NCBI RefSeq assembly: GCF_014647375.1
Contig: NZ_BMPB01000011.1
Coordinates: 124,001-188,000, forward strand
Reading direction: 5' to 3'
DNA from: Parabacteroides faecis
GTDB lineage: Bacteria; Bacteroidota; Bacteroidia; Bacteroidales; Tannerellaceae
Length of the DNA stretch: 64,000 nt
Below the pieces are notes generated by a model. The model ran no database searches and was not told the origin of the DNA. It worked only from the letters and a program-made list of their open reading frames with translations. The translations under genes and the position numbers were made by a program. Shown here one piece after another: positions 17,278-27,435 of this stretch; positions within the stretch are counted from its first letter, which is position 1, and every line of letters begins with the position of its first letter.

Positions 17278-20200
17278 TTATTCCTTTTTTATAGTAACGG
17301 GTCCTATCAATCCAGCCGGCAACAATTTACTTTCTGCATTCCATCTGCAGACTGTTGCAGAAGCATGTTGCTTGCTGTTGGGTTGCTTGTCACCGACAAG
17401 ACGGTTCCACCATGTGTTCACGACATCCACTTCAATCCTGTTGGTGCCTTTCACAAGAAAATCGGAGATTTCTATGGAGTAAGGATATCTCCAGAGATAA
17501 GGCAGTTTATGTCCGTTGATTGTGACCTGTGCCATCGCTTCAACTTTTCCCAGATTAATCCATACAGGAGAAGTCGTCTCTTCGGTATATTCAAATTCAT
17601 TTGAATAGGTTGCAACTCCCGTGAAATATTTGATGGAAGGATCATCGAAGGTTGTCAGATCTTTTAATTCCGGCAGGATGATACTTTCAATGGTGTCATT
17701 TGCTGCTTCAAATTTTACTTTCCAATCCCCTTTTAGTGTTTGCACAGTCGTTTTTTCAGGGAAGTTCGGTCTGTCTTTCTTCTTTTCTATCCCTTTACGG
17801 AATACGATAAACCAGGAATCTGACTGGTCGAACTCAAGAGGGATATAGGTGAAACCGTTCTCTTCCCTGAATTCGTATAGGTCGCGTTTTTCTCCGGTAA
17901 CAGCATTCCATAGTTCAGGCTGTTTTCCTGTAACCCTGAAACCGAACTCACCCTTGTTCTTGTCATCTTTCTGATTGGTAATAAAGTAGGCATCCGAATT
18001 ACCTGTACTTCTGTGCGTGAATAAGAAACCTTCCGGCATGACCATATCCGGTTTCATATCCAATAATTCTGCCGCTTCATTGATCTCCATATTGGAAAGA
18101 ACCATTCCTTTGCCATACTTGTGTGCATGTTCGCCGTTCCCCCATAATTCGTTTGCCAGGGAAGCAACCCTGTTATCTGCGGAAGGATAATCTTTGCCGC
18201 TGGGAGAGGATAGGGGTTTGGGACCTAAGACAACCAATCCATTTTTAACGAGTTCCGCTATCTTTTCCAACATTTCAGGACGCATGGTCTGTTGGTTGGG
18301 TAAAACAAGCAACCTGTAGGACATGCCGGATTTCAGTACCAGTTTACCATCCTTAACATCTGCATATTTATGTAGAACTTCACTGTTAATGAAGTCATAG
18401 TCATAGCCACGAGGCAGAGACGGGTTTTTCTCACCTGTCATTTTGGGGGCATCTTCCCCGATAAAATACGCGACATCCGCCACATGCTTTCCGGTTTGTA
18501 AAATGGCAGTCGACCTGCGTACATAATCGAAATAGGAGCCGGAATGCGGGAACCAGTTGCTGTGCCGGTTGAAGTCCATACCGAACCAGGCATTAATACC
18601 CGGCTTTTCTTCATAGGCCTGGTGGATATACACATGCAATACAAAATGGTTTATCCCTTCTGTCCAGGACCAGTCTCCCATCTTCTTCATATCCCGCGGA
18701 GTCAGGTTGAACGACCAGGAAGAGGTAAAGGCTTCGGCTGAGGTGAACGGTTTCCCGTATGTATTGGCAGCCGATGAGGCACAACGGCATTCAACGGCTC
18801 CCAGGCTTGGATCGCTTATCCAGAACTCTCCGCCGACGTCATGGCTTGCACCGCCATAATTCAGAAACTCGGCAGGGAATCCCCAGTGTCCGTAATTCTC
18901 CAGCCAAAGGCGTAATCCGTTTTCTTCACATTTATCATGGAGTCCTCCAACATAATCAATTGCTATGCGATCGGCAACCAACCGTCGCAGATCCCATAAA
19001 AAGCGGTCGGAACGTTCGGCGCTCTCTACGATACGCCCGGTTAATACGGGCATCCATGGATATGGACTGTATCCGTATTCTTTCTCAAACAGTTCGCCGA
19101 AACCTTCCGTCCATGTTTCTGAACCTTGTTCGTAGCTGTCCGCCACAACGTGCCTGAAACCTTTGCGCTGTTCAGCCGGAATGCGGCGTATGATCTCACC
19201 GACATAAGCATCGAAATGTTTGGTCGCTGTGGCTTTACTCATTTTATCTATTTCATAACCTGTACTTTCGGGAGAAGCCGGTGCGTTCTGTGTTCCGGTA
19301 AGTGCCATTCCCGTTCTTAAAACGATCCATTCCCCTTCCGGAGCCTCCCATCTTAAGACACCTTTTTCATCCACATTACCGGTGATATCGATGATTGCAC
19401 CGGCACTTATTTTCAGCTCATCATTTTCCGGTTCGGCCGATTTGTTCCACATATAAGTATCGGCTTTCACCTGCGGGATATCGCTTAACCGCCCTAACTG
19501 TTTTTCTACAAAATGGGATAATCTGGCGGCTCCTGATATTTCAATTTCTCCGATATGTCCGCCATAATAGCCGTCTATGATTATCCGGAAATCGGAAGCC
19601 GTAACAGCGTCGAAACTTTCTGTAGCAGGTCCGAATGTCATACCGCCCATATTGGCATCCAATCTTGTGCGGGCAACATCGCGGTAGGCAATGGTTTTGT
19701 AATCGCCTTCGCTTTGTTTGATCTGCAATTTGAAGTTTGCTCCGATACCGCTTTCCACGGGAACGAATTCGATGCTTCGTGCCGTATAAGGTTCTTTGGT
19801 ATGGATATCGATGATGACAGGATATTTATCGGCTTTGAATGCGGTTTTCCTGTTTCCGTCGAACATGGCTTTTACTCCTGGCTGGTCAGCATGTATTTCT
19901 GCCATGGCGGCAGTTATGTGCCCCTGATCATCCTTGGGAGCAGGAAAAGCCTGTACGGAAACCTGTTGGAAGAAGTCTGCCGGTTGTTCCAATTGAATCT
20001 CTATCTTCTTTCCGCCTGTAACCCTGGCTTCAGACGAAGTGAGATAACGCATCGCTTCTTCAGGTTGTACCCAGGGACCTCCGGACATGCTCCATCCGGG
20101 TCCGTTGAACATACCGACTTTGATACCGAGCCTGTCTGCTTCTTTGATGGCGTGCTCTACGCAACTCCACCATTCCTCGCTGAGAACTTTCACTTTCCCC

Positions 20201-20460
20201 CAGGGATTCCCCGGGTCGACAACGTTGCCGATAAGGGCTTCACCGATGCCGACTTTGGCCATCGTTTCCAAATCGCGTGTAATGCCCTCTTTCGATATAT
20301 TATCACTGATCCAGTACCAATAGACCCAGGGTTTCGTTGATTCGGGCGGATTGTCGAATGCTTCTTCAAAGACGGTATCGCTTTCCTCTTTACACGCATT
20401 GAACAGGATATTCGTCGATAATATCAGCAAAATAAAAAATACATTCTTCATTCTGATCAT
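17278..20460 (-). CDS. GH106-like alpha-L-rhamnosidase lipoprotein
   Basis: Large predicted glycoside hydrolase (1060 residues), exported and lipid-anchored: the signal peptide ends FNAC with Cys23. The N-terminal catalytic region begins PWVYWYWI..GITRDLETM and continues GMFNGPGWSMSGGPWV and VADSYEQGSETWTEGF, then KPFTSAEAFT, which follow the GH106 pattern. A C-terminal galactose-binding-like domain (about 920-1050) contains WINLGKVEAMAQVTINGH and a conserved WWNRLVGD. GH106 enzymes remove alpha-L-rhamnose, for example from rhamnogalacturonan. It is the last gene of PUL 2, 81 bp after susD, with a hairpin in the gap. The exact linkage cannot be read from sequence. Confidence 0.85.
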   Translation of the reverse strand: MIRMKNVFFILLILSTNILFNACKEESDTVFEEAFDNPPESTKPWVYWYWISDNISKEGITRDLETMAKVGIGEALIGNVVDPGNPWGKVKVLSEEWWSCVEHAIKEADRLGIKVGMFNGPGWSMSGGPWVQPEEAMRYLTSSEARVTGGKKIEIQLEQPADFFQQVSVQAFPAPKDDQGHITAAMAEIHADQPGVKAMFDGNRKTAFKADKYPVIIDIHTKEPYTARSIEFVPVESGIGANFKLQIKQSEGDYKTIAYRDVARTRLDANMGGMTFGPATESFDAVTASDFRIIIDGYYGGHIGEIEISGAARLSHFVEKQLGRLSDIPQVKADTYMWNKSAEPENDELKISAGAIIDITGNVDEKGVLRWEAPEGEWIVLRTGMALTGTQNAPASPESTGYEIDKMSKATATKHFDAYVGEIIRRIPAEQRKGFRHVVADSYEQGSETWTEGFGELFEKEYGYSPYPWMPVLTGRIVESAERSDRFLWDLRRLVADRIAIDYVGGLHDKCEENGLRLWLENYGHWGFPAEFLNYGGASHDVGGEFWISDPSLGAVECRCASSAANTYGKPFTSAEAFTSSWSFNLTPRDMKKMGDWSWTEGINHFVLHVYIHQAYEEKPGINAWFGMDFNRHSNWFPHSGSYFDYVRRSTAILQTGKHVADVAYFIGEDAPKMTGEKNPSLPRGYDYDFINSEVLHKYADVKDGKLVLKSGMSYRLLVLPNQQTMRPEMLEKIAELVKNGLVVLGPKPLSSPSGKDYPSADNRVASLANELWGNGEHAHKYGKGMVLSNMEINEAAELLDMKPDMVMPEGFLFTHRSTGNSDAYFITNQKDDKNKGEFGFRVTGKQPELWNAVTGEKRDLYEFREENGFTYIPLEFDQSDSWFIVFRKGIEKKKDRPNFPEKTTVQTLKGDWKVKFEAANDTIESIILPELKDLTTFDDPSIKYFTGVATYSNEFEYTEETTSPVWINLGKVEAMAQVTINGHKLPYLWRYPYSIEISDFLVKGTNRIEVDVVNTWWNRLVGDKQPNSKQHASATVCRWNAESKLLPAGLIGPVTIKKE

Positions 20461-20482
20461 TTTAATGTTTGTGATTAAAAAT

Positions 20483-20521
20483 AAATTCCGAAATATAAAG
20501 TAGATCTATATTCCGGAATTT
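20483..20521 (-). terminator. Intercistronic hairpin between susD and the GH106-like gene
   Basis: 15-base arms (20483-20497 and 20507-20521) pair with a single G/A difference. No good T-run follows on the minus strand, so partial attenuation or mRNA processing between susD and the enzyme gene is more likely than full termination. Confidence 0.45.
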
Positions 20522-20541
20522 AAGTTGTTTCTTAGAAAGAA

Positions 20542-22077
20542 CTACTTCAGATAACCTTCATTTTGTGTCAGATTCTTATTACGTTCCATTTCCTGGAAAG
20601 GAATGGGGTATAACAGATACCCAGGTTTGATATTATAAGTGTTAGCCGGTAAACCAACGTCTTCTTTTTTGATGTATTCACCATACGCTTTCATAACTTC
20701 AAGTGCTTTGCCTGTTCTGATCAGGTCAAACCACCGGTGGTTTTCAAAAGCAAGCTCCATTCTTCTCTCATTAGCAACTATATCTGCTGTAACAACACCA
20801 TTGTATGCTTCTAAACCTGCTCTTTCACGTACACGGTTTAAGTATTTATTGGCTTCATTCGGTTTCCCTTGTTCTACAGCGCATTCTGCTAACAGTAACA
20901 ATACATCTGAATACCGGTATACTGGCCAGTTATCATCCATATTACGAAGTTTGGCATGTGCATGTTGATATTTCCGGATAAAAGGAAGGGCTAACTTATA
21001 GTTTGCTATCTCCGGATCTCCGACATAAAACCAATTATCGATTTTAGTGTACATGTCGTTATCGTTGCAGACAGCTATTCCTATAGACACATCACGACGC
21101 TTGTCTTTATCAGAGAAAAGATTGATCGTTTCAGATGTAGGAACATTCCAGCCGGAATTTTCTACTAAGTTACTTCCTTGCACTCCTGTTGCAACATCAG
21201 CATTAGCTGTTCTCGGTAAGAAAATGTACAGCCAACTACTTTGTTGTCCCTGATCTCCCTGCTGATATTGGATAGAGAAAATATGTTCTTTTCCGTTTTT
21301 CTTGCCGGTATCGAATACATCTGCAAATTCAGTTTCAAGATCATATCCCATTTTTGTAACGTCCAGCAATTGTCTTTCTGCTTCAGCATAATCACGATCA
21401 GGTTTGGTCATCAAGACATAGGCGTATAACGTCTTGGCGGCTCCCTGAGTTGCAGACCCGTCCTGAGGAAAGCTTACAGGTTTTAAATAGTCGATAGCCT
21501 CTTTGACATCTGTAATTATCTGTGCATATACTTCCTCGACAGAAGAACGTGGCAAATCATTATTTTCAGCACTCGTTACTTCATGTAATTGCAACGGCAC
21601 ACCTCCGAAGTACTGAACTAATTGGAAATAGACGAATGCTCTGATGAATTTAGCTTGTCCCAATGTTTTCTTTGTGAAATCTTCAGAGAAATTCTTTGTT
21701 TCAATTCTGTCTATCACTGTATTTGCTTTAGATATGCTTGTGTAGCAAGATTTCCACATGTCACGTACATACGTATTTTCTATAGCAACCAGGAAGTCGG
21801 CGATATTCTCTTTATCGGTTGTGGGATATCCTCTTCCTGCTTCATATCTGGTATAATGAGTATTATCGGATCTCATTTCCGACATAGACCAACCTTTATC
21901 ATTATAAAGTTCACGCAAACTTGCGTAGGTGTTATTTATGGCTTGTGTGAAATGATCCTCTGTTTTAAAGAAACTCCCTTCTGTCGAAGAGCTTTGTGGC
22001 GGAATATCTAAAAAACTACTGGAACATGCAGTATTTAACAGCGCTGCTGCAAAACATATTATAAATATTTTTTTCAT
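20542..22077 (-). CDS. SusD/RagB-family glycan-binding lipoprotein
   Basis: Surface glycan-binding partner of the SusC encoded 26 bp upstream. The signal peptide ends LLNTAC with the lipidated Cys18, then SSSFLDIPPQSSS, a typical SusD start. The RagB/SusD core (QAKFIRAFVYFQLVQYFGGV) and the C-terminal ERRMELAFENHRWFDLIR block are clear. At 511 residues it is of normal length. It is co-transcribed with susC and probably switched on by the ECF sigma/FecR pair further upstream. Confidence 0.95.
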   Translation of the reverse strand: MKKIFIICFAAALLNTACSSSFLDIPPQSSSTEGSFFKTEDHFTQAINNTYASLRELYNDKGWSMSEMRSDNTHYTRYEAGRGYPTTDKENIADFLVAIENTYVRDMWKSCYTSISKANTVIDRIETKNFSEDFTKKTLGQAKFIRAFVYFQLVQYFGGVPLQLHEVTSAENNDLPRSSVEEVYAQIITDVKEAIDYLKPVSFPQDGSATQGAAKTLYAYVLMTKPDRDYAEAERQLLDVTKMGYDLETEFADVFDTGKKNGKEHIFSIQYQQGDQGQQSSWLYIFLPRTANADVATGVQGSNLVENSGWNVPTSETINLFSDKDKRRDVSIGIAVCNDNDMYTKIDNWFYVGDPEIANYKLALPFIRKYQHAHAKLRNMDDNWPVYRYSDVLLLLAECAVEQGKPNEANKYLNRVRERAGLEAYNGVVTADIVANERRMELAFENHRWFDLIRTGKALEVMKAYGEYIKKEDVGLPANTYNIKPGYLLYPIPFQEMERNKNLTQNEGYLK

Positions 22078-22103
22078 GTCTGATACTTTTTATACGATAC
22101 AAC

Positions 22104-25100
22104 TTAAAATGTAATATTACAGCCAATAGTAAATGTTCTTGGTATCGGATAGTTTGTTCTGTCTATACCTAATCCTCTCCAACTTAGACTACTGCTACTG
22201 CTAGCCTCAGGGTTGGTTCCCGGATAGGCTTTTATTATAGCCAGATTTTGTCCGGAAATATAAGGCCGTATTTTTGATATGTATGCATTCTTTTTAATAG
22301 GTATATTATATCCGAGTGTTACATTGCGGAGCGATATATAAGATGCGTCATAGACCATTCCCGTATGATAACTACGGAAAAGTTCTGTTGAAGGACCGTA
22401 AGTACGGGGGATTTTACCGTTACCCGGATTTTCTTCAGATCTCCAACGATCTTTTACATCTTTCGATACATTGAATACACCATCGAGATTCCAACAGTTT
22501 TCATATATACCGGCAACAACATCACCTCCGATTTGTCCTTGTAAGAAAATGCTTAAGTCAAAATCCTTCCATGAAAATTCGTTGGTAATACCAAATAATA
22601 CACTCGGATTAGGATCTGCAATTTTAACACGGTCATAGATATCGATCACACCATCATTGTTTGTATCTTTCATGCGTGCCGATCCGACAACGGATGTTAC
22701 GTGTTTGGGCTGCGAATTAAATTCTTCCTGTGTCATATAAACGCCGTCGAAAACATATCCCATGATTATACCGATAGGTTGGCCTACTTCCAGACGGTTC
22801 CAGTCTTCAGCAACATCGTATCCACCGATTGGCACGTTGTTGGGGCCGAGGGCTTTCACCTCATTTCTGGGAATGGTCAGATTCAGATTTGTTTTCCATT
22901 TGAAATTGCCGATAAGGTTTCTGGACTCGATAGATAGTTCATGACCCCATGCACGGAATTTACCGATATTTGCTTTGATATTGTCAAAGCCGGTAGACCA
23001 GGGCATATCTATTTGGTAAAGCATTCCGTCTGTGAATTTGTTATAGAAGTCGTATGTCATAAAGATACGGTCATTCAGGAAACCCAATTCCAAACCAATA
23101 TCCCATTGATCCGTTTCTTCCCAGGTCAAACCGCTGTTACCTATAGCTGTAAGACCTTTACCGGGTACCAATGTATTTCCTAAAATATAGTTGCCGACTC
23201 CTACTGTAGACCAATGGTCATAGTTACCGATATTGTAGTTACCAGTGACACCGTAGCTTGCTTTGACCTTCGCATAATTCATTACATTATTTACATGACT
23301 CATGAAAGATTCATCCGAGAAAACCCAACCTGCGGAAACAGAAGGGAATGTAGCCCACCGATTGTTTACACCAAAACGGGAACAACCGTCACGACGGATA
23401 TTGGCCTGTAAGAAATATCTGTCTTTAAAGCTGTAATTGACACGTCCGATTATTGAAGCCAGAGCCCATTCATCGATACCGGCACTTCCTCCTTTAGTAG
23501 CAGCGGCACTTATCCAGGGGATATCATCGTCTCCGAAATCAGTTCCGTTCAGATTACCGTACTCGGAAACAAATTTCTGAGCGGAATAACCAGCCATAAG
23601 GTCAAACTTATGATCTGCGATCTCTTTAGCATATGTCAGCAGGTTTTCAGCTGTCCATGTATAATATTGTTCCGAGTTATGCTGACTATAAGCTTTATTA
23701 GGCGGTGCCTGTACCCACGACCCTTGTGAAGTCGACGGAGTCCATTCTCTGAAGCGGCGGGAACCTAAGTCTGCACTGATCTGGAATTTATATTTTATTC
23801 CGGCGTAAATATCCACGTCGGCAAAAGCATTAGCCAGGATTGTATATATCCTGTAATTATTAAGTCTTTCATTTGCATAACGTTTCCAGTTCGGCTGTCC
23901 GAACATTCCCGGCGAGTTGATCGCGATAGTAAGGTCTCCGTTTTCATCATAAGGACTTACGCAAGGGTCAGCCGAAAGAGAGGCACTTAATATTTGTCGT
24001 TGACCGTCCGTATTCGCATTAGTATAATTCTGAACCATCGGAGATATATTCAATCCTAAACGGATCTTATCATTTACCTGATAGTCATTATTCGCTCTGA
24101 AAGTGAAACGTTCAAAATTGGAATTAACTACCAAACCTTCCTGTTTGAAATAGCCGAGAGATATATTCGTATTGAATTTATCTTTGCTGCCACTTACGTT
24201 CAACGTGTAATTTTGTATTGTAGCTGCCGAGCGTGTCACTTCTTCATACCAGTTTGTGCCTTTTCCATATTGTTCGGGATGCTGGTACATTTCCGGAACT
24301 CCGTCGGTATAGCCTTCGTATTTGGCTTTATCTTCGTACCATTCTTTCTTATATTGTGCGAATTCTCTGGCATCCATCATATCGAAATTATCAAAATCAC
24401 TCAGCCCTTTAAGTGTCTGAACTCCGAAATAGGTGTTTAAAGTAACTTCAGTACGTCCTTGTTTGGCTTTTTTGGTCGTAATAAGAACAACACCGTTAGC
24501 TGCTCTGGAGCCATAAAGAGAGGAAGCTGCCGCATCCTTCAGGACGGTGAAGCTTTCGATATCATCGGGGTTCAGATTATTCAGGCCTGTTGATATAGGC
24601 ATTCCGTCGACTACAATCAGCGGTTGGCTGGAGTTGTTGATGGATGCTGCACCACGGATTCTGAATGCCATTCCCTGACCGGGAATACCCGACTGCTGAA
24701 CGACTTGTACGCCAGGGATCTGTCCCTGAACTTTCTGTGAAAGCTGTGCTACCGGTACATCGGCAAAATCATCTGCTTTCATCGTACTTACGGCTCCCGT
24801 CAATTCTCTTTTTTTCTGGGTACCATAACTTACGACAACGATTTCGTCCAGTTTCTGGCTGTCTTCTTTTAATGTCACTGAGTATTGGTTGGCACTACTT
24901 ACCTTTGTCTCAAACGATAAATATCCGATAAAAGAAACTTCAAGGATATCTCCTTCCGAGACCTGTAAGGAGAATTTACCATCCGCATCGGTAACGGTTC
25001 CGTTGGTAGTACCTTTGATCACCACATTGGCTCCGATCACGGGGTAACCGGTGGCGTCGATAACCGTTCCTGTAATGATTTTTCCTTGTTGACCTGTAAT

Positions 25101-25487
25101 AGTATTTGTTGTGTCTTCTTTTCGGCTTAATATGATCTGTCTGTTACTTACCTTATAATCGACATCAGTCCCATCGAATAAATAATGTAGGATAGTTTCT
25201 ATACTATTTCCGTTAACAGAAACAGATACTTTACGGTCAACGTTTACCAGTTTGCTATTGTATAAGAAATAGAAATCAGACTTTTCTTCAATCTTATTTA
25301 ATACTTCTTCCACTGTTGCATTTTCCATTTTCAGGGATACAAGTGCAGATTGGGAATATAAAGCTTCAGCGTTGGCTTGAAATAAAAAGCCTGCGAGAAA
25401 AAGGGAAGCGATCCGCATACGCATTGGAATTTTTGGTAATAAGTCAAAATTAGACTTAAAACCTTTTTGTTTTGACAAATTCTTCAT
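22104..25487 (-). CDS. SusC/RagA-family TonB-dependent transducer with STN domain
   Basis: Outer-membrane glycan importer that can also signal inward. The 1127-residue protein has a signal peptide with an extended N-region, an STN (secretin/TonB short N-terminal) domain at about 50-120 (VEEVLNKIEEKSDFYFLYNS), a carboxypeptidase-D-like domain (GTVIDATGYPVIGANVV), a TonB-box-like LDEIVVVSYGTQ, a plug domain and a full beta-barrel. The STN domain is the part that contacts a FecR-type anti-sigma factor, and a fecR/ECF-sigma pair lies directly upstream, so the locus forms a complete trans-envelope circuit. The 249-bp upstream gap shows no TAnnTTTG box, consistent with dependence on the ECF sigma. 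Confidence 0.96.
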   Translation of the reverse strand: MKNLSKQKGFKSNFDLLPKIPMRMRIASLFLAGFLFQANAEALYSQSALVSLKMENATVEEVLNKIEEKSDFYFLYNSKLVNVDRKVSVSVNGNSIETILHYLFDGTDVDYKVSNRQIILSRKEDTTNTITGQQGKIITGTVIDATGYPVIGANVVIKGTTNGTVTDADGKFSLQVSEGDILEVSFIGYLSFETKVSSANQYSVTLKEDSQKLDEIVVVSYGTQKKRELTGAVSTMKADDFADVPVAQLSQKVQGQIPGVQVVQQSGIPGQGMAFRIRGAASINNSSQPLIVVDGMPISTGLNNLNPDDIESFTVLKDAAASSLYGSRAANGVVLITTKKAKQGRTEVTLNTYFGVQTLKGLSDFDNFDMMDAREFAQYKKEWYEDKAKYEGYTDGVPEMYQHPEQYGKGTNWYEEVTRSAATIQNYTLNVSGSKDKFNTNISLGYFKQEGLVVNSNFERFTFRANNDYQVNDKIRLGLNISPMVQNYTNANTDGQRQILSASLSADPCVSPYDENGDLTIAINSPGMFGQPNWKRYANERLNNYRIYTILANAFADVDIYAGIKYKFQISADLGSRRFREWTPSTSQGSWVQAPPNKAYSQHNSEQYYTWTAENLLTYAKEIADHKFDLMAGYSAQKFVSEYGNLNGTDFGDDDIPWISAAATKGGSAGIDEWALASIIGRVNYSFKDRYFLQANIRRDGCSRFGVNNRWATFPSVSAGWVFSDESFMSHVNNVMNYAKVKASYGVTGNYNIGNYDHWSTVGVGNYILGNTLVPGKGLTAIGNSGLTWEETDQWDIGLELGFLNDRIFMTYDFYNKFTDGMLYQIDMPWSTGFDNIKANIGKFRAWGHELSIESRNLIGNFKWKTNLNLTIPRNEVKALGPNNVPIGGYDVAEDWNRLEVGQPIGIIMGYVFDGVYMTQEEFNSQPKHVTSVVGSARMKDTNNDGVIDIYDRVKIADPNPSVLFGITNEFSWKDFDLSIFLQGQIGGDVVAGIYENCWNLDGVFNVSKDVKDRWRSEENPGNGKIPRTYGPSTELFRSYHTGMVYDASYISLRNVTLGYNIPIKKNAYISKIRPYISGQNLAIIKAYPGTNPEASSSSSLSWRGLGIDRTNYPIPRTFTIGCNITF

Positions 25488-25736
25488 AATTTCACATTGT
25501 CTAAATTGATTAGGTTTATAAATAACTTAATTAAACGATTACCATTCGTCAGGTGAGATTTTCGGATAGGTAATGAATTTGGAATAAGCGGGGAAATGTA
25601 GTCAGCATTTTCCCGTTTTTGTCTTTACGTTTTCATGTCATAATTTATTTTTTAAGTTAACAAATAATTAATACCAGTTCGCTTTTGTATATTAGACGTA
25701 CTACCTTTCAAACCCCCTATGAAAAAAGTGATTTTT
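25488..25736 (-). promoter_or_regulatory. susC leader region of PUL 2, no housekeeping promoter seen
   Basis: This 249-bp gap between fecR and susC holds no reading frame and no minus-strand TAnnTTTG box. The promoter recognised by the neighbouring ECF sigma factor is expected here, but its motif cannot be assigned from one copy. Confidence 0.35.
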
Positions 25737-26759
25737 TTATTTTAATGATCGTATAATGACTGTTCGCCTTGAATATGAATAGTCATCACTTTGTTCAGGC
25801 TCTATGATCCGGCATTTGATAGGTGCTGTCTTTTCTAATAGTTGTAGTATATTGCTTAATGATTCAGTCGTGAAAGTTGCGGAATATTCATAATTGTATA
25901 TTTCTTTTCCTTCCAGTTTTATATCAACGTTGAAATGGCGGGATAAACGCCGGATGATTTCAGCCATACTAGCCCGGCGGAAAATCATTTTTCCGTCTTT
26001 CCATGAAGTGGTGACCAATAGGTTGGCATCAGCAACATCCATCTTGTTGGTTTCTTTATTAAAGGTTACCTGTTGCCCCGGATGCAATGTCCTGAAGGAG
26101 GGTTGATCGATTTCCGATACATCGACATGGCCCTTGGCTAAAGTTGTTTCAATATTTTTGTCTTCTTCGTATGCGTTGATATTGAACTCTGTACCGTAGG
26201 CACTGACTACCAGGTTGCCCGGGATAGTAACGTTAAACCGGTTTTCTTTATCGGAGGAAACTTTAAAATAGGCTTCTCCGGATAATGAAACATTTCTCTC
26301 TTTTCCGGTAAATCTTTCCGGGAAGGAGAGACGGGAACCGGAGTTCAACCAGACTTCAGATCCGTCAGATAATGTTACTTTTGATACTAATCCGTAGGCA
26401 GATGTGACCTCTAATTGTTCTATAGGCTTGTTATTCCATTCATTTAATGTGTTATATAGGATATAACTCGTAATCAATGCAGGGATTAATAAAACAGCAG
26501 CACTGGAACGGAGTAGTCTCCAGGCTTTATTTTTATAACTTTCAAAAGCGATCCGTCTGGATATTTTTTTCCAGTGTGCGGTCGGATCGATTTGTCTTTG
26601 GAGATTCAGATCATCAGCCCTTTGAAGGATAAAACGTAAATCATCGACTTCTTTTTTTAATTCAGGGGAATCCTGCATTAAATGATCGAAAATCTCCTTT
26701 TCTTCTGCTGATAAACGATTTTCCAGATACGCTATAATATGTTCTGTGTTTATTTCCAC
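25737..26759 (-). CDS. FecR-family anti-sigma factor
   Basis: Inner-membrane regulator that holds the ECF sigma factor until SusC signals substrate. The 340-residue protein has a cytoplasmic N-terminal region (1-85) and one membrane segment at about 87-105 (SSAAVLLIPALITSYILY). A periplasmic FecR domain follows (VTLSDGSEVWLNSGSRLSFP, then GEAYFKV, YGTEFNINAY), and a C-terminal DUF4974-type part (AEIIRRLSRHFNVDI). It lies 57 bp after the sigma gene and upstream of the STN-bearing SusC, the standard order. Confidence 0.95.
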   Translation of the reverse strand: MEINTEHIIAYLENRLSAEEKEIFDHLMQDSPELKKEVDDLRFILQRADDLNLQRQIDPTAHWKKISRRIAFESYKNKAWRLLRSSAAVLLIPALITSYILYNTLNEWNNKPIEQLEVTSAYGLVSKVTLSDGSEVWLNSGSRLSFPERFTGKERNVSLSGEAYFKVSSDKENRFNVTIPGNLVVSAYGTEFNINAYEEDKNIETTLAKGHVDVSEIDQPSFRTLHPGQQVTFNKETNKMDVADANLLVTTSWKDGKMIFRRASMAEIIRRLSRHFNVDIKLEGKEIYNYEYSATFTTESLSNILQLLEKTAPIKCRIIEPEQSDDYSYSRRTVIIRSLK

Positions 26760-26816
26760 TTTTATGATTTTTGTATTAGACGTATAGGTCCATCAATTAC
26801 CCTATATTAAAATGTG

Positions 26817-27401
26817 TTAATGGATAAAGAGTAGTAGCAATGGCAGATAATCCTTCAGTTCCACCCTCAGGTGTTTTAGAGCTTTCGTCATATGAGCTTC
26901 TACTGTTTTTATGGAAATATTGTGTTCGATAGCGATTTCGTTGTATGTTTTTCCTCCGAATCTATTCTTTTCAAAAACGCTCCGGATATTTTCCGGGAGT
27001 TTGGACAATGCGGCATTTAGCATTTGCTCCAGCTCAATGGTTGTGTATATATCTTCGGATGAATAGCTTTGGACAGAGATCGACTCTTTTTGTTGCCAGT
27101 CCAGTTCCGATTCTTTTTTTCTTAGATTGTCTATACAGCCATTTCTGACACTGGTAATAAGAAAGTTTCGGCTAGAGGTGTTTATTTCTATGTTTTTCCT
27201 GTTTTTCCATATTTTAAAAAAAGTATCCTGTACAATATCTTCACAGGTTTCCCAATTATCTATGTATCGGTGGGCAAAGACACACAAAGGGGAGAAAAAT
27301 TGAAAAAAAAGAGTACGGAATGCAGTTTCGTCATCTTTAATAGCAATTTTCCAAAATAAATTATCAATTATATTAATCTCCTTTTCCTTTGTATTGTCCA
27401 T
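26817..27401 (-). CDS. ECF-type RNA polymerase sigma factor
   Basis: A 194-residue sigma-70 family factor of the ECF class. Region 2 is seen in YIDNWETCEDIVQDTFFKIW and the following SSRNFLITSVRNGCIDNLRK. Region 4 is seen in GGKTYNEIAIEHNISIKTVE. Its likely target is the susCD-GH106 operon, released by FecR. The promoter box at 27469-27476 and a pair of inverted 16-17-bp palindromes flanking the upstream region suggest that its expression may be controlled by a regulator or by DNA inversion. Confidence 0.95.
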   Translation of the reverse strand: MDNTKEKEINIIDNLFWKIAIKDDETAFRTLFFQFFSPLCVFAHRYIDNWETCEDIVQDTFFKIWKNRKNIEINTSSRNFLITSVRNGCIDNLRKKESELDWQQKESISVQSYSSEDIYTTIELEQMLNAALSKLPENIRSVFEKNRFGGKTYNEIAIEHNISIKTVEAHMTKALKHLRVELKDYLPLLLLFIH

Positions 27402-27435
27402 CGCAATAGAACTCTTTCTCCTTTACTATTGTGTG

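Noticed and set aside
19555..20340. A 261-codon plus-strand frame opposite the GH106-like gene
   Set aside because: Antisense shadow rich in Cys and Phe, with no domain and no promoter or ribosome site.
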